A stretch of DNA of 64,000 nucleotides. Origin: Callaeas wilsoni (Eukaryota; Chordata; Aves; Passeriformes; Callaeidae). Each line of letters begins with the position of its first letter. Within the stretch, counting starts at the first letter, position 1. The translations under genes and the position numbers were made by a program. The stretch covers positions 30,637 to 94,636 of the forward strand of contig VWPU01002116.1 in the NCBI GenBank assembly GCA_013398955.1, given 5' to 3'. Positions 1 to 13,187 of the stretch are shown here, one piece after another. The notes beneath the pieces were generated by a model, which ran no database searches, had not been told where the DNA came from, and saw only the letters and a list, made by a program, of their open reading frames with translations.

Positions 1-3000
1 GGTTTCTGCAGGCCTCAGTTCCCAGCCCTGCTCTTTTGTTTGAGAATCCAGTTACTAGCTGATGATCACTGGCACATTCACAGAGACTGTGGTAGACCCA
101 AATTTTCATCACAAATACCTAAAAATCCAGATTCTATAAGGCATATTTGACTCCAACATTCTCCACAGCCTCCTGACAACCTCCAGAACAGAACAGAAAG
201 CCTCACCTTTTGAGACATCTCAGTGGCAGCATTTTATCTGGTTATTCGTTTTGCTGTACAGTGTATGTGCATTTCGTATTTCAATGACAAAGGAGGAATT
301 CACAAAGGTTCACTTCAATGAGAATGTGTGTCAGTGATAGGGAGGTTTAGGGGGCAACTTGGAGCAGGAGCTTAACTTCAGACGCTCTAAATCATATCTC
401 TGAAGGAACCCCTTTCTTTCCAGTGCCTGTAAAGGAAGTGCAGAAAGATTAGCCTCAATCAACACTCCTCTAAATGTCAATACAAAAGATTGTATATGAC
501 GGCAGTTAGGAAATCAGATAGTTTAATGCAGCCATTAATTAAACAAAAACATTAAGGCAGTCTCACCATACATTTTCATAATGCTATTGGACTAGAATTT
601 CAGTATTTGAGAAGATTTTTGTAATTAATTGCATCTGTAGAAGCGAGAAAATACTAAGTGTCTGAAAAATTTCCCCTTGATGCCCCTAGCAGATTTAAGT
701 GAGTAAAAAAGGTACTGTCTTTTCATAAGTGCACTTACAGTACAAAAAGAAATGGTTTGAAGAGCTGTCATTCAAAACATAGTATTTAACTGCTGCAGTA
801 TATAAATAAAGAAGAATGAAAACTTTGTTAAAATGTTTGTGCACACTGTAAGATTTATTGTTTCCTTAAAACACCATTTACAAAAGTGGTTGATATACTA
901 AAAAATGCACTTAACCTTTGGACTGTGTGTCTGAGCGTTTCCTGGTATAGGTTCATGGTGGCAGCATGAGGAACCATAAATCTGTGGAAGACACCACAGT
1001 AAATGTGGGAATCGATGTTCCTGGACTCCATCATGGGCAGACTCCATCATGCTAGGGGGAAACAGGCAGATGCTTTTTGCTTTCTATTGTCCAGAGAGCT
1101 GGAGTAAAGGAAAAACTGTACCCCTATGTTGAAAACACGTATTGCTTTAGCGGAAACATATTATCAATAGTCAATAAAGCAATACATTGGGTAATATTAA
1201 TTTCTAAATTCCAGGCTGAAATAGTATTTACATTTTGTATCAATCAGGAGCCAGCAGCAATTTTGTAGGATTTAAACCAACATAAAGATCTTTCTGTGTG
1301 CAAAATATAAAGGTCTTTCCTCTATGAGCTACTAAAAAGCCCAAGATAGGCACAAAGGTTTTTCTGAAAAGTCTCATCCCAGCCAGATGAATGAATACTT
1401 GCAATGTTTATGTGTGTGAGGGATGTTGAGAGATCTGTATTCCTCATAACATTGAGAGAATTTTCTGGAGTTGAAATATTTACCAGGATAGACACCATTA
1501 AATTTGTCTTTTACACCACATTATGGATGAGAACATCAAGAATTACTATATGCCCAAGATTATGCATCTTAACTGTGATTATCTCCTGTATTCTTTCGGA
1601 AATGTTAACAAGCACTCAGATTACATTCATTGTTAGCATTAATTCCTCCTCTTGTTTGCTACTGCTAAATGTTTTTATTAAAGTGTACGTGGCTTTCTCT
1701 ACATAGAAAATGCAATACCATATATTCCAATGTAATGTAAATATGGGACTACAGTACAACTCAGGTAGAAATCATAGCATTTCTCCATCATTTTTTACAT
1801 GAGTAATTGTTGCAATAGCAGCTTATTTGACACAGAAGAATGAAATGCTACTTTAATGATTTTTTCTAAAAAGAAAAAGATCTCTAACATAGAAGACAAC
1901 TCAGCAGGTCTGTATGTGTAAAGCAGATTATTAAAATAACACAATATGGAGAGATGAGGTAGACCATTCCAGTGCATATAAAAAATTTTCCCATTAACAC
2001 TATTTATTGAGAAACCATCAGAGACTTCTTAAGTGCATTATCGGTTTACTAGAATTTCTTTTATTATCAGTTGATATATTTTCTCTCTATATCTTTCTTT
2101 TTCTCTCACTTTTCTCCTCCTCAGGCTCCAGGATCTCTTAGTGGTAATTATTAATACTTTATCAGTATTTTGGCCCCTGGCATATAAACGTGTATTAGAT
2201 ATGCAGGGACTGAGCCATACAAACACCATTAATTTCAGAGCAGGAATTTTGGGGGACGTATTCGTGGCAGCTGAGTTATGGTAGGTTCGGTGTTATGTCT
2301 GGGCTCTGAGCCAGCCTTAAGATCCTTCCTATACTACCAACCACCGAGGGCACACAGTCACCGATGTGGGTGTCAGCTTGAGGCTGTATAAGAAAGCTGA
2401 GATCCAGGGAAAGCCAAATATATGGAAGGCAGCTCTGAGGCAGCTTGGCAGCGAGTCAGACTCTAAGTAGTAATGCTTGTATGAAATATATTCTGCCTTC
2501 CACGCTTAATAGTAATAAAGTTTGATTGAAGTCATGTTCAAATTGCACTCTGTCTGATGCCAGGTATTTAATATTAAGCAGTTTGGGGAGTTTTGCTATC
2601 TGAAGCAAAAGGGATTTAGATTTATTCCAGACTTTTACAGTAGAAACTTGCTCTGTGGCCTGGAGCCATTGAGCCAGAAAAAAAAAAGAGAAGAAAAAGG
2701 CTACTGGAGATCTGATCATCTTCCTTTTGGCAGAAAAACTCATGGTTCTTTTGCATGCTTTTCAAAATTTTTCTGCTGTAAGAGGAGTTACCCTTTGTTG
2801 CAGCACCAGGAAATCCCCATTTTGCCTTGAAACTGCTGCAGGGTCGAATATGATGATATTATTTCTTTCTGCAAGCAGAGAGCTCAGAACTCCTGGGATG
2901 ATGAACTCCCATCTCCCTTCCTCCCTTCCTCTTTTACAGAGACACTTCCTTCCCCTTCTGTTTGCAAAATTAAGTTTGCTGCAAACAAGAAACTCAAAAC

Positions 3001-5294
3001 CAGAGAAAGAAAAAGAAAAGAACTACAAGTTACATATTGTCTTTTCCTTTGTTATTTAGAAAGCCTCCTGCTCCTGTGGCAATCCAATTATATTTGAAGC
3101 CTGGCTCATGACTTTTGAATACTCTCTGGCACATCAGATATCCTTGGAGACCCAGAGCAGGCTCTGATGTTCCATAAAACCTATATTAGTTTAATACATA
3201 ATTCACCATTTAGCAGACAGATAGAGGGACAGCCCTGCCAATACATATTCTTTGTTTACTTTTAGGTGATAGGCAATACAGAGCCTGTATTTGAACTCTG
3301 AAAAAAGATTTTATTAGCTCAACATTTCATATCACTAACTGACAGCACATAGGCAAATATGTGTTGTATTCATTTGGATTTGCATTTGCTTGGGTGGTTT
3401 TGCCTATAATGCAGCCATAGACACTTACAGGATAAGAACTGTCAATAAAGTAATCTGTATACTGAGGGAGATAAATCCCTACCTGGAGCATAAACAAAGA
3501 ATTTAAAATTCAGAACCATTGGCATAAAAGGTTTTGAAATGTGCCTACAGGGTAAGTGTCCTTTTGAAGCTAAGCACAGGTAGCAAGAGGAAATTAGGAG
3601 GCATCCTTCCACACTGAGCAGTAGCCTGGGAAAGCAGGTGACTGGCCACAGTGTGCAAACATGCCCCTTCTTCCTGAGCACCCTTAGCTACACGCTTGCA
3701 GTAACACCTGAGGGTTGTTTCAGGCTCTCTGCCTCTCAGTCTCCAAGGTTTTGTGATTTCCTGAGTGGGAAAGCACCAGAGCAGCAACCTCAGCTCTTTC
3801 TGCAGGTTGATCCCAGTTGACTGCAGTGCATCTGCATTTTGACCGCTTTTCCATTCACTGACCTAACCAAGTCAAGAGTCAGGATAGCTGTGAAACATCT
3901 GCAAAGAAGAGAGCATATTTCTTCCTTCTACTGCTGAAGATTCTGGCTAATTTTGGAATGTTTCTAGCTACAGCAACACAATAGCTTTGTGCTATTTTAT
4001 GCCTCCTGTGTTTTCTTTCCTTGCTGCAGGGGAAATGGGAGGAGAGGAAAAGTATGTTTCCCGGTGCGATTGTTTGTGTCAGGTAAACTCTCCATAAATC
4101 TCTTCTTGAGGAATTCAGTTCATTAAAGCCCAATTAGACACCAATGGCTTGATTAACCTCATTAAGGCAAATTTAAATTAGCAGAAACAGCAAATTGCTA
4201 TTAGGGATTTATAGCAAGAGTTTTAGTGGACTGTGGACAGACAAAGCAAAGGCTTGTTTCCTTTGACTATACTTTTCATTCACTCATATTTTTCAGCATA
4301 AATACACATTAAAAGAACATTTACTAAACCTGGAGTCAAACTGAACTTGCAACAAGGAAGACATTACCAGATAAAGTAATTTATCTGCAATTCTTTCATG
4401 TGTGTGTGTGTGTGGTGTTTAAATTTTTTTGGGGAGGGAGTTGTTTGTTTGGGTTTTTTTGGTTTTTGTTTCATTTTTTTACTTTCCATTTTTGTTTCTG
4501 TTGTTTGTATTTATTTGAAGTGTAACCACATTTTTCTTTGAGATACATTAAGTGAAAAGACTTAAAAAAATGAAAATAGTCTGGATGAGTTTTTCCTTTC
4601 TCATAAAACTTGAAGTAAAAGAATTAGCATTTACATACATTGCATCTGCCAGCATTGCAAGAGCAGGTTTATTCAGTTTTGGAAACAATTATATATGCAA
4701 GAGTCTGTGCACATGTGATGCAGAAGGGTATGGACACTATAATATACTCACAATTTCAAGAACTTTCAGAGTAAGTGCTCTGAGTAAAATGTGACCCAGG
4801 TAGCATATTCAGCTCTTTAGCGGCCTGGATCCATGTGAAAGGGAACTTGGGTTCTTTTCTTTACCAGGCTGAAAATGTTATCACTCTCCCAGAAATGGCT
4901 GCATGAGTACAGCAGGAAAGCACCTACACATATCTATGTGAATCTATAATTCTTTTTAATTTGGATTCATAAAGTCAACTTGTGTTCCCTGATGCCTGTA
5001 AGCAATCGAAAAGTTTGATATCTAACCTATACTTCTCATCCAGTCTTCCTCTCAGGTTAAGAAATATGCAAGAAGACCTTTACAGGTCCTCTACAAGAGC
5101 TGCGTGGTTGTCTTGTCTTTATTGCCAGATTGCATGCTACACTACGGTGTGTGCTGGGGTGCATCGCTTTAAGAAGGCAGAAGTTAAGTAAGGTCACATG
5201 TTGTCTTTTTTTTCAGCTTACAATCAACAGTCACACGGTACAGTATTTCAGAGGATTTACTAGAAGTAAAATTTCAAGATTTTGAGTAGCCATT
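1..5294. other. Unique non-coding sequence, no gene recognised
   Basis: AT-leaning sequence with stops in all frames. The open frames reach only about 110 codons and show no family motif, so I treat them as chance. It holds a short GT microsatellite at 4399-4414, followed by a T/G-rich stretch to about 4515. A 12-bp direct repeat (GACTCCATCATG) occurs at 1024-1035 and 1040-1051. A pyrimidine-rich CTCCCTTC-type patch lies near 2910-2940. No transposable element, RNA gene or promoter-like block could be recognised. It could be intergenic or intronic. Confidence 0.6.
4399..4414. repeat. (TG)8 microsatellite
   Basis: Eight uninterrupted TG dinucleotides, followed by a T/G-rich low-complexity tract (about 4425-4515) with several T runs. 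Probably a polymorphic simple repeat with no coding meaning. Confidence 0.85.
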
Positions 5295-6392
5295 TGTATT
5301 GGGTTTGCATGGCCAGGTTTTGGTAGCAGGGTGCTACAGGGATGGCTTCTGTAAGAGGTTGCCAGAGACTTCCTCTATGTCCAGCAGAACCAATGCCAGC
5401 CAGCTCCAGGATAGACAGGCTTCTGGCCAAGGCTGGGCCAACCAGAAATGGTGGGAACACCTCTGTAATAACAGATTTAAGAAGAGGAAAAAGAAGTTAT
5501 TTCACAGATGTAATTGCAGCCAGAGAAGAGCAGGGTGAGAATATGGGAGTGGAGCAGCTCTACAGACACCACAGTCAGTGGAGAAAGAGTGGAGAAGGTG
5601 TTCCTGGTTCTGGAGCTGAGATTTCCCTGCAGCCCATGGTGCAGACTGTGCTGAGGCAGCTGTGGCCCTGCAGCCCATGGAGGTCCATGGGGGTGCAGAG
5701 ATCCACCTGCAGCCTGTGGAGGAGACCCACACCGGAGCAGGTGGATGCCTGAGAGGAGTCTGCAACCCTATGATAAACCCACACTGGAGCAGGCTCCTGG
5801 CAGGGACCACCAGACCTGTGGAGAGAGGAGCCCACACTGGAACAGGTTTCTTGATAGGACTTATGACCCCATGGGGGACTCACGCTGGAGCAGGATTTGC
5901 CTGGAGAACTGCACCCCAAGGAAGAGTGATCCATGTTGGAGCAGTTTTGGAGAACTGGTATCTATAGCACTCATGTTGGAGAAGTTTGTGGAGAACTGAC
6001 TCCCATGGGAGGGACTCCGTGCTGGAGCAGGGGAAAGACTCCTTTCCCTCAGCAGCAGCAGGAGCAACATGTGATGAACTGACCATAAACCCCATTCCCT
6101 GTCTTCCCGCGCTGCTGAGGGGCAGAAGGTAGAGCTGGGAAGGAGGGAGCAGTGGGGGAAGGTCTTTTTACTTCTCATTATCTTGCTCTGATTTTGTTAG
6201 TCATAAATTCAATTAGGATCTCTATTTCGAGTCTGCTTTGTATGTGATGGTATTCAGTGGGTGATCTCTCCCTGTCCTTATCTCACCTCATGAGCCCTTG
6301 CTTATATTTTCTCTCCCCTGTCCAGCTGTGGAGGGAAGTGTTAAGAGACTTTGGTGGGTGTCTGGCATCCAGGCAGAGTCAACCCACCATCA
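5295..6392 (+). mobile_element. Solitary endogenous retrovirus LTR, ERVL-like avian type
   Basis: A block of about 1.1 kb that begins TG and ends CA, as retroviral LTRs do. Its 5' end, its internal order of motifs and its 3' end (ending AACCCACCATCA) match my recollection of an LTR family that is abundant in songbird genomes. The class (ERVL-like) is from memory, not from a search. There is no gag, pol or env reading frame beside it, so it is a solo LTR, presumably left by recombination between the two LTRs of a provirus. The flanks (CCATT before, GACAC after) do not form a target-site duplication, so the insertion is old or an edge has drifted. The likely polyadenylation-signal region near 6200 reads CATAAAT, not AATAAA, which suggests decay. 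Open frames of 100-136 codons inside it are not viral genes. The plus orientation is inferred from the TG-to-CA reading and the motif order. Confidence 0.85.
5728..6030 (+). repeat. Periodic CACxCTGGAGCAG motif array inside the LTR
   Basis: Seven related 13-bp motifs start at 5728, 5780, 5833, 5881, 5932, 5972 and 6018, so spacing is about 40-53 bp. The core is GGAGCAG preceded by CACACT, CACGCT, CATGTT or CGTGCT. Variants with GGAACAG (5833) and GGAGAAG (5972) occur. This looks like an old tandem amplification of a unit of about 50 bp in the LTR, probably in U3. It could have multiplied a protein-binding site or simply be structural. Confidence 0.75.
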
Positions 6393-9300
6393 GACACTGT
6401 ATCAGACACCACAGTCCAAAAGCTGTACTGAACTACAACGTGGGTATAAATTGTGTCTGTGTGTGTCTGTGTGTGTGTGTGTGTATACACGTACCTGTAG
6501 TACCCTGTTTGACAAACAAAGGATCTAGTAGTACGTCATCTGATGTATGCAAAAGGCGTTCCCTATGAAGAGCCAATCCCAGGAATGATTTCCACCCCAG
6601 ATTTATGTTCACCTATCTAAGGTTACATGTGCTTAAGATAAAAGTACTCAGATACATCACTGCCATCACTTTGTGCTTTTTCAGCCTTAGACTCTTACAG
6701 GAGGAGGGACAGGTTACATAAATCAAGTAGTTGAGCATTTGAACTCAGATTTTGTAACTGAAGTTGGTAATAACGTTTTACATACAGCAGAAAAATGCCA
6801 AGTTTGGATTACAGTTTTCTATTAAGATATTGCAAAGATGTGCTCTATCAAGAATAGTTCTAGCTTAAAACATCAGTTCTTTGCAGTTAAACACTCATGC
6901 TACAGAGCAGGAGCTAATCAAAGCCATTAACCATGTCAGACAAATCAAAAAAGGTAGGTATGTATTCAGCAGTCAAGAACAAATGCAAATATTGTAAGAA
7001 AAATATTTATCCATCCCAAAAGGAAAATTATTTCTGATATTCTGAAGAGCTAAAACATTAATAGCAAGAGAACATAAAACATGACTGCATCCTCAGGGTC
7101 ACCAAAAGTTCTGTTGAAGGCGTATAGTCATGTCTTAGTAACAGAGATAAATCATAACCTTCTACTTTTGGAAATTCATCTTCAAAATACCCACAGTTGC
7201 CACAGCTCTCTATTCCCGTTACTCTCTCTGACCCATCTCAGAGTGCTTGAATAGAAATGGGATGCTGACAAAAGACCATGTCCCAGATCTGGAAGCTTCT
7301 TTGTACTTTTTAAATCTTCCTTCTCTGATTTTCCTAACAGTCATTGCTAAAAAATGCTTAGCTCTTCTGTGCTAAAGCTTACTATCCTTTTGAAAGCAGT
7401 TTTAAAATCTAGTTGTTACATCAGGTAAAGTTTTCTCTGGTGATGTTCATGGGAGAAATTTGGAGATCATTTTACACAGAAGCTCAGAGAACCATGATGG
7501 CAATTTAAGTCACATGAAGCCAGTTCTCTTAATTAAACTGAATTTTCACTTCTCCCCTAGGAAGATTTAGTATGTGAAAATTTGCACATGCCAACTAATG
7601 GGAATTTTTTTCAGGAGCTTTGCAGAACAGCCTTTCTCCATCACTGCCTGGACTGTGAATGAGCCTACATTTACCACAAAGTTAAAATCAACAATTAAAC
7701 TCTTAAATGCTCTTAACAGTGTGGTCTGGTGAGCAGCTGAGCTGGTCTAAGAGTCTGCTGTAGCCAGAAGGCAGTGCCTTCACCCTGCTGTCCCTCCTCC
7801 TCCTCTTCCCATATTTCACAGCAGGCTCGCCCCCTCTTCAGGGCTGCAGCCCCCCTGCAAAGCAGCCACAGTCCGAGCAAGAAGGGAAAGCAGAAACTGA
7901 ACGACTGCCTCAAGATAACACAGTAAGCCAGTAGAAAAGAGCAGACCAAAATTCTGATCTTTCAAATGCCAGCCCCCTTAGCAAGTTTACTCTGTGCCTT
8001 GCCTAAACAGTCCCAGAGAGGACAGCATGGGAAAACAGGACGAGGTAAAATAAGCAGAGGGCTTCTTTCTCCCTCCTTCAGGAAAACAAAGTGGTCAAAT
8101 CAAAGGAACTGATTTTCTGCTTATATTTAGAGGAAGGCATTGATATATAGAGATCATGTTTCAGTTTGACAAGTGGTACCAAATACGCGGTTTATGCAAG
8201 TCGCAGGGGAGTGTAGCAGCTCCATTTTTATCCCGATTTTGGAAGGGTCTGGGACTCCTGCAGCTGTGGTGTCCATCTGGCTCTCCCCACCATACCCAAC
8301 CACTTTTGAACCCACTGGCCAACTTCAACTCAATGTTCATGAAAAGCCATTTCTAAACAGACGAGAAAGAAACCTAGATTATTACTCTAAGAAAAGCAAG
8401 GCTGCAGTCGGTGTTTATTCAGGAGGCAGGGGAGAGAGACCATGGTACTGTGGGAGGTTTAGGAGACACGGGGGCAATTTAATGACACTACAGCAAGGAG
8501 AAAATTGAGCTTAGGCTATGTCTGTAAAGGGTCACAGGAAACAATACTATAGGAATCCAGATTTGTTAATTCCATTGTTTCTTTCATGGATGAAAAAGTA
8601 TCTTTGTGGAGTTTTTAAATCACCATCAGGTGTTTAAATCTTTCTGTTCAAAATCTTTTCTTCTGAGTGATCTTTTGCTTTCAAAGAGGCAGGAGAAGAT
8701 TATATGTTTATGTCTCTTGTGAATGGAGATCCTACAAAGAAAATAACTGACCAATGTATTTGTATAATTTTGAGTCTTACATGTGCAGTTTTCCAAAACA
8801 AAATAAATGCACACACCCACAACAATATCTGTATTTATTTTGGTCTTTTCAAAGTGAAGTTCTACAACTTTCTACCAGTGTGTATCTAATTGCTAAAGCA
8901 AATGCAACATTATATCCAAAGTTTGCAATGAGACACCATAGTGCCAGTCCTAATTAGGAAGAGACGCTTCTGCTAATTTTTTTCCAATGAGTCAGAGGCA
9001 ATGCAATAACATTTCTGAGCAATGGGACAAGTTCAGATGAAAGTATATGGTCATAGGCAGTTGCCCATCCTGCATTTTGTCCTTTGGAAATTAATGAGCA
9101 AGGTATCCCTAAAACGGCCTTAACATTTTCGAGTTCATTCAGACATAATGCTGACAAACATTCCTTCATGATTCAAGTCCATAAAAGTTCAAGCAAAGAA
9201 AGTCAATTGATTAAGTAAATGTTGTAAATTTTATTAAGTAAAGGAAAAGTTTGATGCCTGAAAGAGCAGTGGAACTCCAGTGGAGCATCAGTCTGCCATT

Positions 9301-11244
9301 CTGCCTAGAGGGACTTCAGAGGTTAAACAAACCTGCCCATGGGAGACAGATTCTCCATGTTGTCTAACAGCTGCATCGTAAAAACTGAGGCATTTCAGCA
9401 AGATCAAGCAGTCTTACTTTTGGGATGAGTGGCAGAATGGGCATGCTGTGGTATATAAAGCAGGCTGTATGAAGGATATCCCACCTGGAGTGTTCAGCTG
9501 TCCTGAACCATGCAGGCTAGCCAACAATGAAGAAGAAAAAGAGGTCTGAGGGAAGACATTTGGCCGCCAGTACTTGATAAACAAGTGTAAATTAATAACT
9601 GATATGTGATGAAGTGAAAAATCAGAGCTGAACATTTGTGTTTCTGTGCAGAGGTATGCGGGGCAGAGTGCCTCGGCATCAATCGACAGAAGAAGAGGAA
9701 AACGCTCCAAGACAGCTCTCAACCAAACAGATGTGCAAAGGCCTTGCAAGCTTTCCCGAGGAGCTTGGAACACTGCCTCATTTATTCCAGATGTAACTTA
9801 CAGGACTCATTTGTTCTGATGATGGCTAGATAGGGGTATTTTCTATAAAGGTCTCAAATGGTAAGTGACTAGTGCTTAAAAATAGCCATCACACAGTGCT
9901 GTTCACATCAGTGAGCAGGAGAGCCGGGATCAAACGTCACAAACTTTTACTTTGTTCTGGCCCCATAAAGCCTGAGAACATGACACCAAGAGTGGCACAA
10001 GATGACTCTGCTTGGTCACCACGTGAGTCTAGCAACAGCTCCTTGACATTTTTCTCTGTAATTTACCCAATGCTAACTTCTCCAGCTCTTGGTTTTTTTA
10101 ATCTATGAAATGAAGAGATTCTATACATCACTCAAGTTCTGCAGGACCTGGTTTGTTAGTGTTTATGAATTTGCTCTGGTGTGGAAAAAGTATGTCTCAC
10201 AAGACAGTATCAGGGCAACAGAATTTCTGAACAGGAAGAACTGTGCTGAGATCCTCTTGGGATAAGTAATAATTATTATCCAGGCACCAGTATTTAGCAT
10301 CAGAAGATTGATGGGCAATCTTGCAGAACTGCATTGCCACTTTCTGCACATAAAATTGTAGTTTTGTGAAAATTAAATGCATGCTGTATGACAGCCTAGA
10401 GAAATGTTCTTGTGATTGGTAGATTTTTAGATTAACTGCAATAAATATTTTTTAACTTTATAAGGTTTTTTCCCCCTCAGGATTGATTGTTATCACTTTC
10501 AAAAACAGAGTGTCTGAGAAGACAGCCCATAGGTAAGTGCAATATAATTAACAGAATCAATCAAGGCTAACAAGTATAGCAAAACCTAGTAAAACCAGCA
10601 GCAATACCTAGTGTGTTAATGTGCTTACTCACAACATCAGCTCTTCATAGAAAATCACACAAAGATAATATATCTCGAACAGGAGGCTTAACTACTAATT
10701 GAATTTATTTACAAATTCATTTCAAAAGACTCTTAAATCTTGCATATCAGAGTGGAATAATGATGATGCAAATGTTAAAAAAAGCAGAAGCTTCATTCAA
10801 AAAGGCAAGACTTTTCAATTTATTTCAGTGATCTAAATGCTAATTATAGTTAAATTATACCCACTGCTACAGAAATTCTTAAACTAGCATAATATATATA
10901 CTACTTACAGGTCTTTTTCTAAAAAATAAATGAAGACTTCTCTCAATTAAAACAGGCAGTTTTGGGAGAATAAGTAAAAAGCTGTATTTGTCTCATGATC
11001 ATATCAGCATGACTGAAAGTGATTGGTTTCTTTTAAGTGCAAAATAAAAGTCAGTGTTTCAAGCTAAGACGATGCTAAGCTTGGTGCATGCTACCTCCAT
11101 CTTCAAAAGTCTGTCCTGGAGCAAAAAAAACACTCTACCACTCTCTGACTCATGGATTGCTTCTGAAAGCAGTTACCTGAAATTAGGAACGATTCCAAGC
11201 TATGACTTTTGCTTTCATTTTTCCTAATAAAAAATACCAAGAAG
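6393..11244. other. Unique non-coding sequence with one GT microsatellite
   Basis: No gene or transposable element recognised. Immediately after the LTR is an interrupted TG microsatellite (6452-6484). ATCAGACAC occurs twice at the LTR border (about 6390 and 6402). Around 9636-9833 an open frame follows an acceptor-like TTTCTGTGCAG, but no matching donor was found. Open frames are at most 119 codons and carry no recognisable domain. Confidence 0.55.
6452..6484. repeat. (TG)n microsatellite, interrupted
   Basis: A run of TG dinucleotides with two TGTC interruptions, directly downstream of the solo LTR. A likely length-polymorphic locus. Confidence 0.85.
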
Positions 11245-11912
11245 GAGGGTGCTGGTGGAAGAGAGGCTGGACATGAACCGACAACAGTCCAGAAAGTCAG
11301 ACGTATTCAGGCCTGCATCCAAAGCAATAGGGCAAATAGGTTGAGGGAGGGGATTCTGCCCCTCTGCTGTGCTCTGGTGAGACCCCACCCGGAGACCTGC
11401 ATCCAGCTCTGGGGCCCCAGCACAGGAAGGACATGCAGCTGTTGGAACAAGTCCAGAGAAGAGCCACAAAGATGATTAGAGGGATGGAGCACCTCTCCTA
11501 TGAGGAAATGCTGAGAAAACTGGGATTGTTCAGCCTGTAAAAGAGAAGGCTTTGGAGCGTCCTAATTGTGGCCTTTCAGCACCCGAAGTGGGCCTATAAG
11601 AAAGATAGAGAGAGACTATTTAGAAGAACACATAGTGACAGAACAAGGGGAATGACCTTCAACTGAAGATGGTAGGTTTAGATTAGATATTAAGCAGAAA
11701 TTCTTTACTGTGAAGGTGGTGAGACACTGGAACAGGTTGCCCAGAGAAGCTTTGGGTGGCCCATCCCTGGAAGTGTTCAAGAAAAGGTTGGATGGGTCTC
11801 TGAGCAACTGGATCGAGTGGAAGGTACCCCTATCCATGGCAAGGAGGTTGGAATTAGATGATCTTTAGGGTCCCTTCCAACTGTAATCATTCTATGATTC
11901 TGTGGTTCAACT
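11245..11912 (+). mobile_element. CR1 LINE, 5'-truncated 3' end (sense)
   Basis: The segment matches the 3' part of avian chicken-repeat-1 retrotransposons. The sense translation, with interruptions, contains signatures of the ORF2 C-terminus: a [14 protein letters not shown] stretch, [14 protein letters not shown] and [12 protein letters not shown]. Near the end comes an FFTVKVVRHWNRLPRE-like segment, then a PSLEVFKKRLDG-like one. The element ends with the GGTCCCTTCCAACT block and ATTCTATGATTCTGTGG, the degenerate 8-bp terminal repeats typical of CR1. In-frame stops and indels make it a dead copy. Most of ORF2 and all of ORF1 are missing, as expected from incomplete reverse transcription. 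The left edge is approximate. Confidence 0.9.
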
Positions 11913-12283
11913 AGATGTTATTTACATTTTGAGTACAAAATAGGATGTATTCAAGCATTCTTTTTCAGCTGAACACTGGCAGTAGAAATTTTTAGATATG
12001 AAAATATCCTTTAAATTATCTAATGAAATGGGGGGGGGATGTTACTTACAGCAAATAACCACTAGAATATTTTTTCTTGTGATTTTGCATATGAATCATT
12101 TCTCTGGTTGGTAGAAACAAGGCTTTTCCAGCAAATCATATGATGACAATGATGTGATAGATAATTTATTGATAGTTCTGTAGGAAGGTATTCATGGGAA
12201 GGAACAGAAGGAGCAAAAGAAGTACAATGAACAATAAATGAAAAAGAAATAATTTTCATGCACAAACAGGTGTATCTTGCACT

Positions 12284-12299
12284 AAAAAAAAAAAAAAAA
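12284..12299. repeat. A16 homopolymer
   Basis: An uninterrupted run of 16 A. No retrocopied gene or SINE body could be recognised upstream, so it is treated as a simple tract and not a retroposon tail. Confidence 0.8.
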
Positions 12300-12826
12300 T
12301 TTCCTCTGCGTGCCCCTTCTGGGAATAAGCATTTACCTCTTGAACAACTGAACTAAAATGTTCAATAACTAGAGTACGATTTTTAGTGTTTTGAACAAGT
12401 TAAACCTCTGCATTCCATTGCTTTCTGTACAAGAAGTGACTAAAATGAGGGAAATCAGTTGTATATTAGGATTTCAGTGTGCTAATTAGGCTCAGAAACA
12501 TTAGGACCTGGATACTAGGGTGAAGCTGCAATTAGCTGAGATTTAATGAGCTGTGTAATGATAAGTGACAGGGCTGTGTAACTTTACAGCCATAATTTCC
12601 TGATTAGATGAACTCTTAAACACTGCAATCCTACGTCCTACCCCAAGGCATGTTGACCTTTCTAGCTGGCCAGAGGAGAAACAAAGTTTGGCCTGCAAAG
12701 TTTTTAAGACCTACACAATATTTTAGCAACAGGAAATTCCTACAGTTTCAGGGCAATTTCTCACTCTGATCAGAGCAAGCATCATTTTCCATGCTAGTCT
12801 AAACATTTTTTTCTGCTCTTTCTAAT

Positions 12827-13187
12827 CTAGTTTATGTGGCTAGAAGTGTTTGTCTGATGACAAGAGGATCCTCTGAAGTAGCCACGGTCGGATAGGATAT
12901 CAAGGGCATCCAGTATCCGCAGCCACATCAAACACAGTTTGGGTGATGGAGAGGATGCACAAAGAAAGCCTATAATAAAACACCTCATAAAAGAGGACCA
13001 GAAATGCAATCTCAGAAAGAAAGCGAATCCCAGCTTTAGAAAAACTCTGTTTGTAACATTCATGAACATCAAGGGGAAAGTCCGCTAGATAAACCATGGG
13101 TCTGAGGATTAAGTGACTTGAAACCATTAATTGCTTCTGACTGTCTTTGACTTTTGCAAGTTGAATTCTTGCTACCAATCTTAACAT
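12827..13187 (-). other. Overlapping minus-strand open frames, possibly a frameshifted coding relic
   Basis: One frame (13187 down to 12900) encodes a hydrophobic stretch beginning near FLSEIAFLVLFYEVFYYRLS and ends soon after VFDVAADTGCP. A second frame overlaps it and continues with LDALDILSDRGYF to 12827. A single-base frameshift near 12905 would join the two frames. I could not identify the protein. The hydrophobicity may only reflect T-rich sequence on this strand, so a chance open region is equally possible. No clear splice sites or poly(A) tail were seen. Confidence 0.15.

Noticed and set aside
5342..5967. Open frames of 100-136 codons within the LTR, both strands
   Set aside because: LTRs do not encode these proteins, and the frames follow the repeated motif array. 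No retroviral protein motif is present.
9622..9833. Possible exon after TTTCTGTGCAG on the plus strand, with a basic NRQKKRKTLQ-type frame
   Set aside because: The acceptor is acceptable, but no reasonable donor follows within the open frame, and there is no family match.
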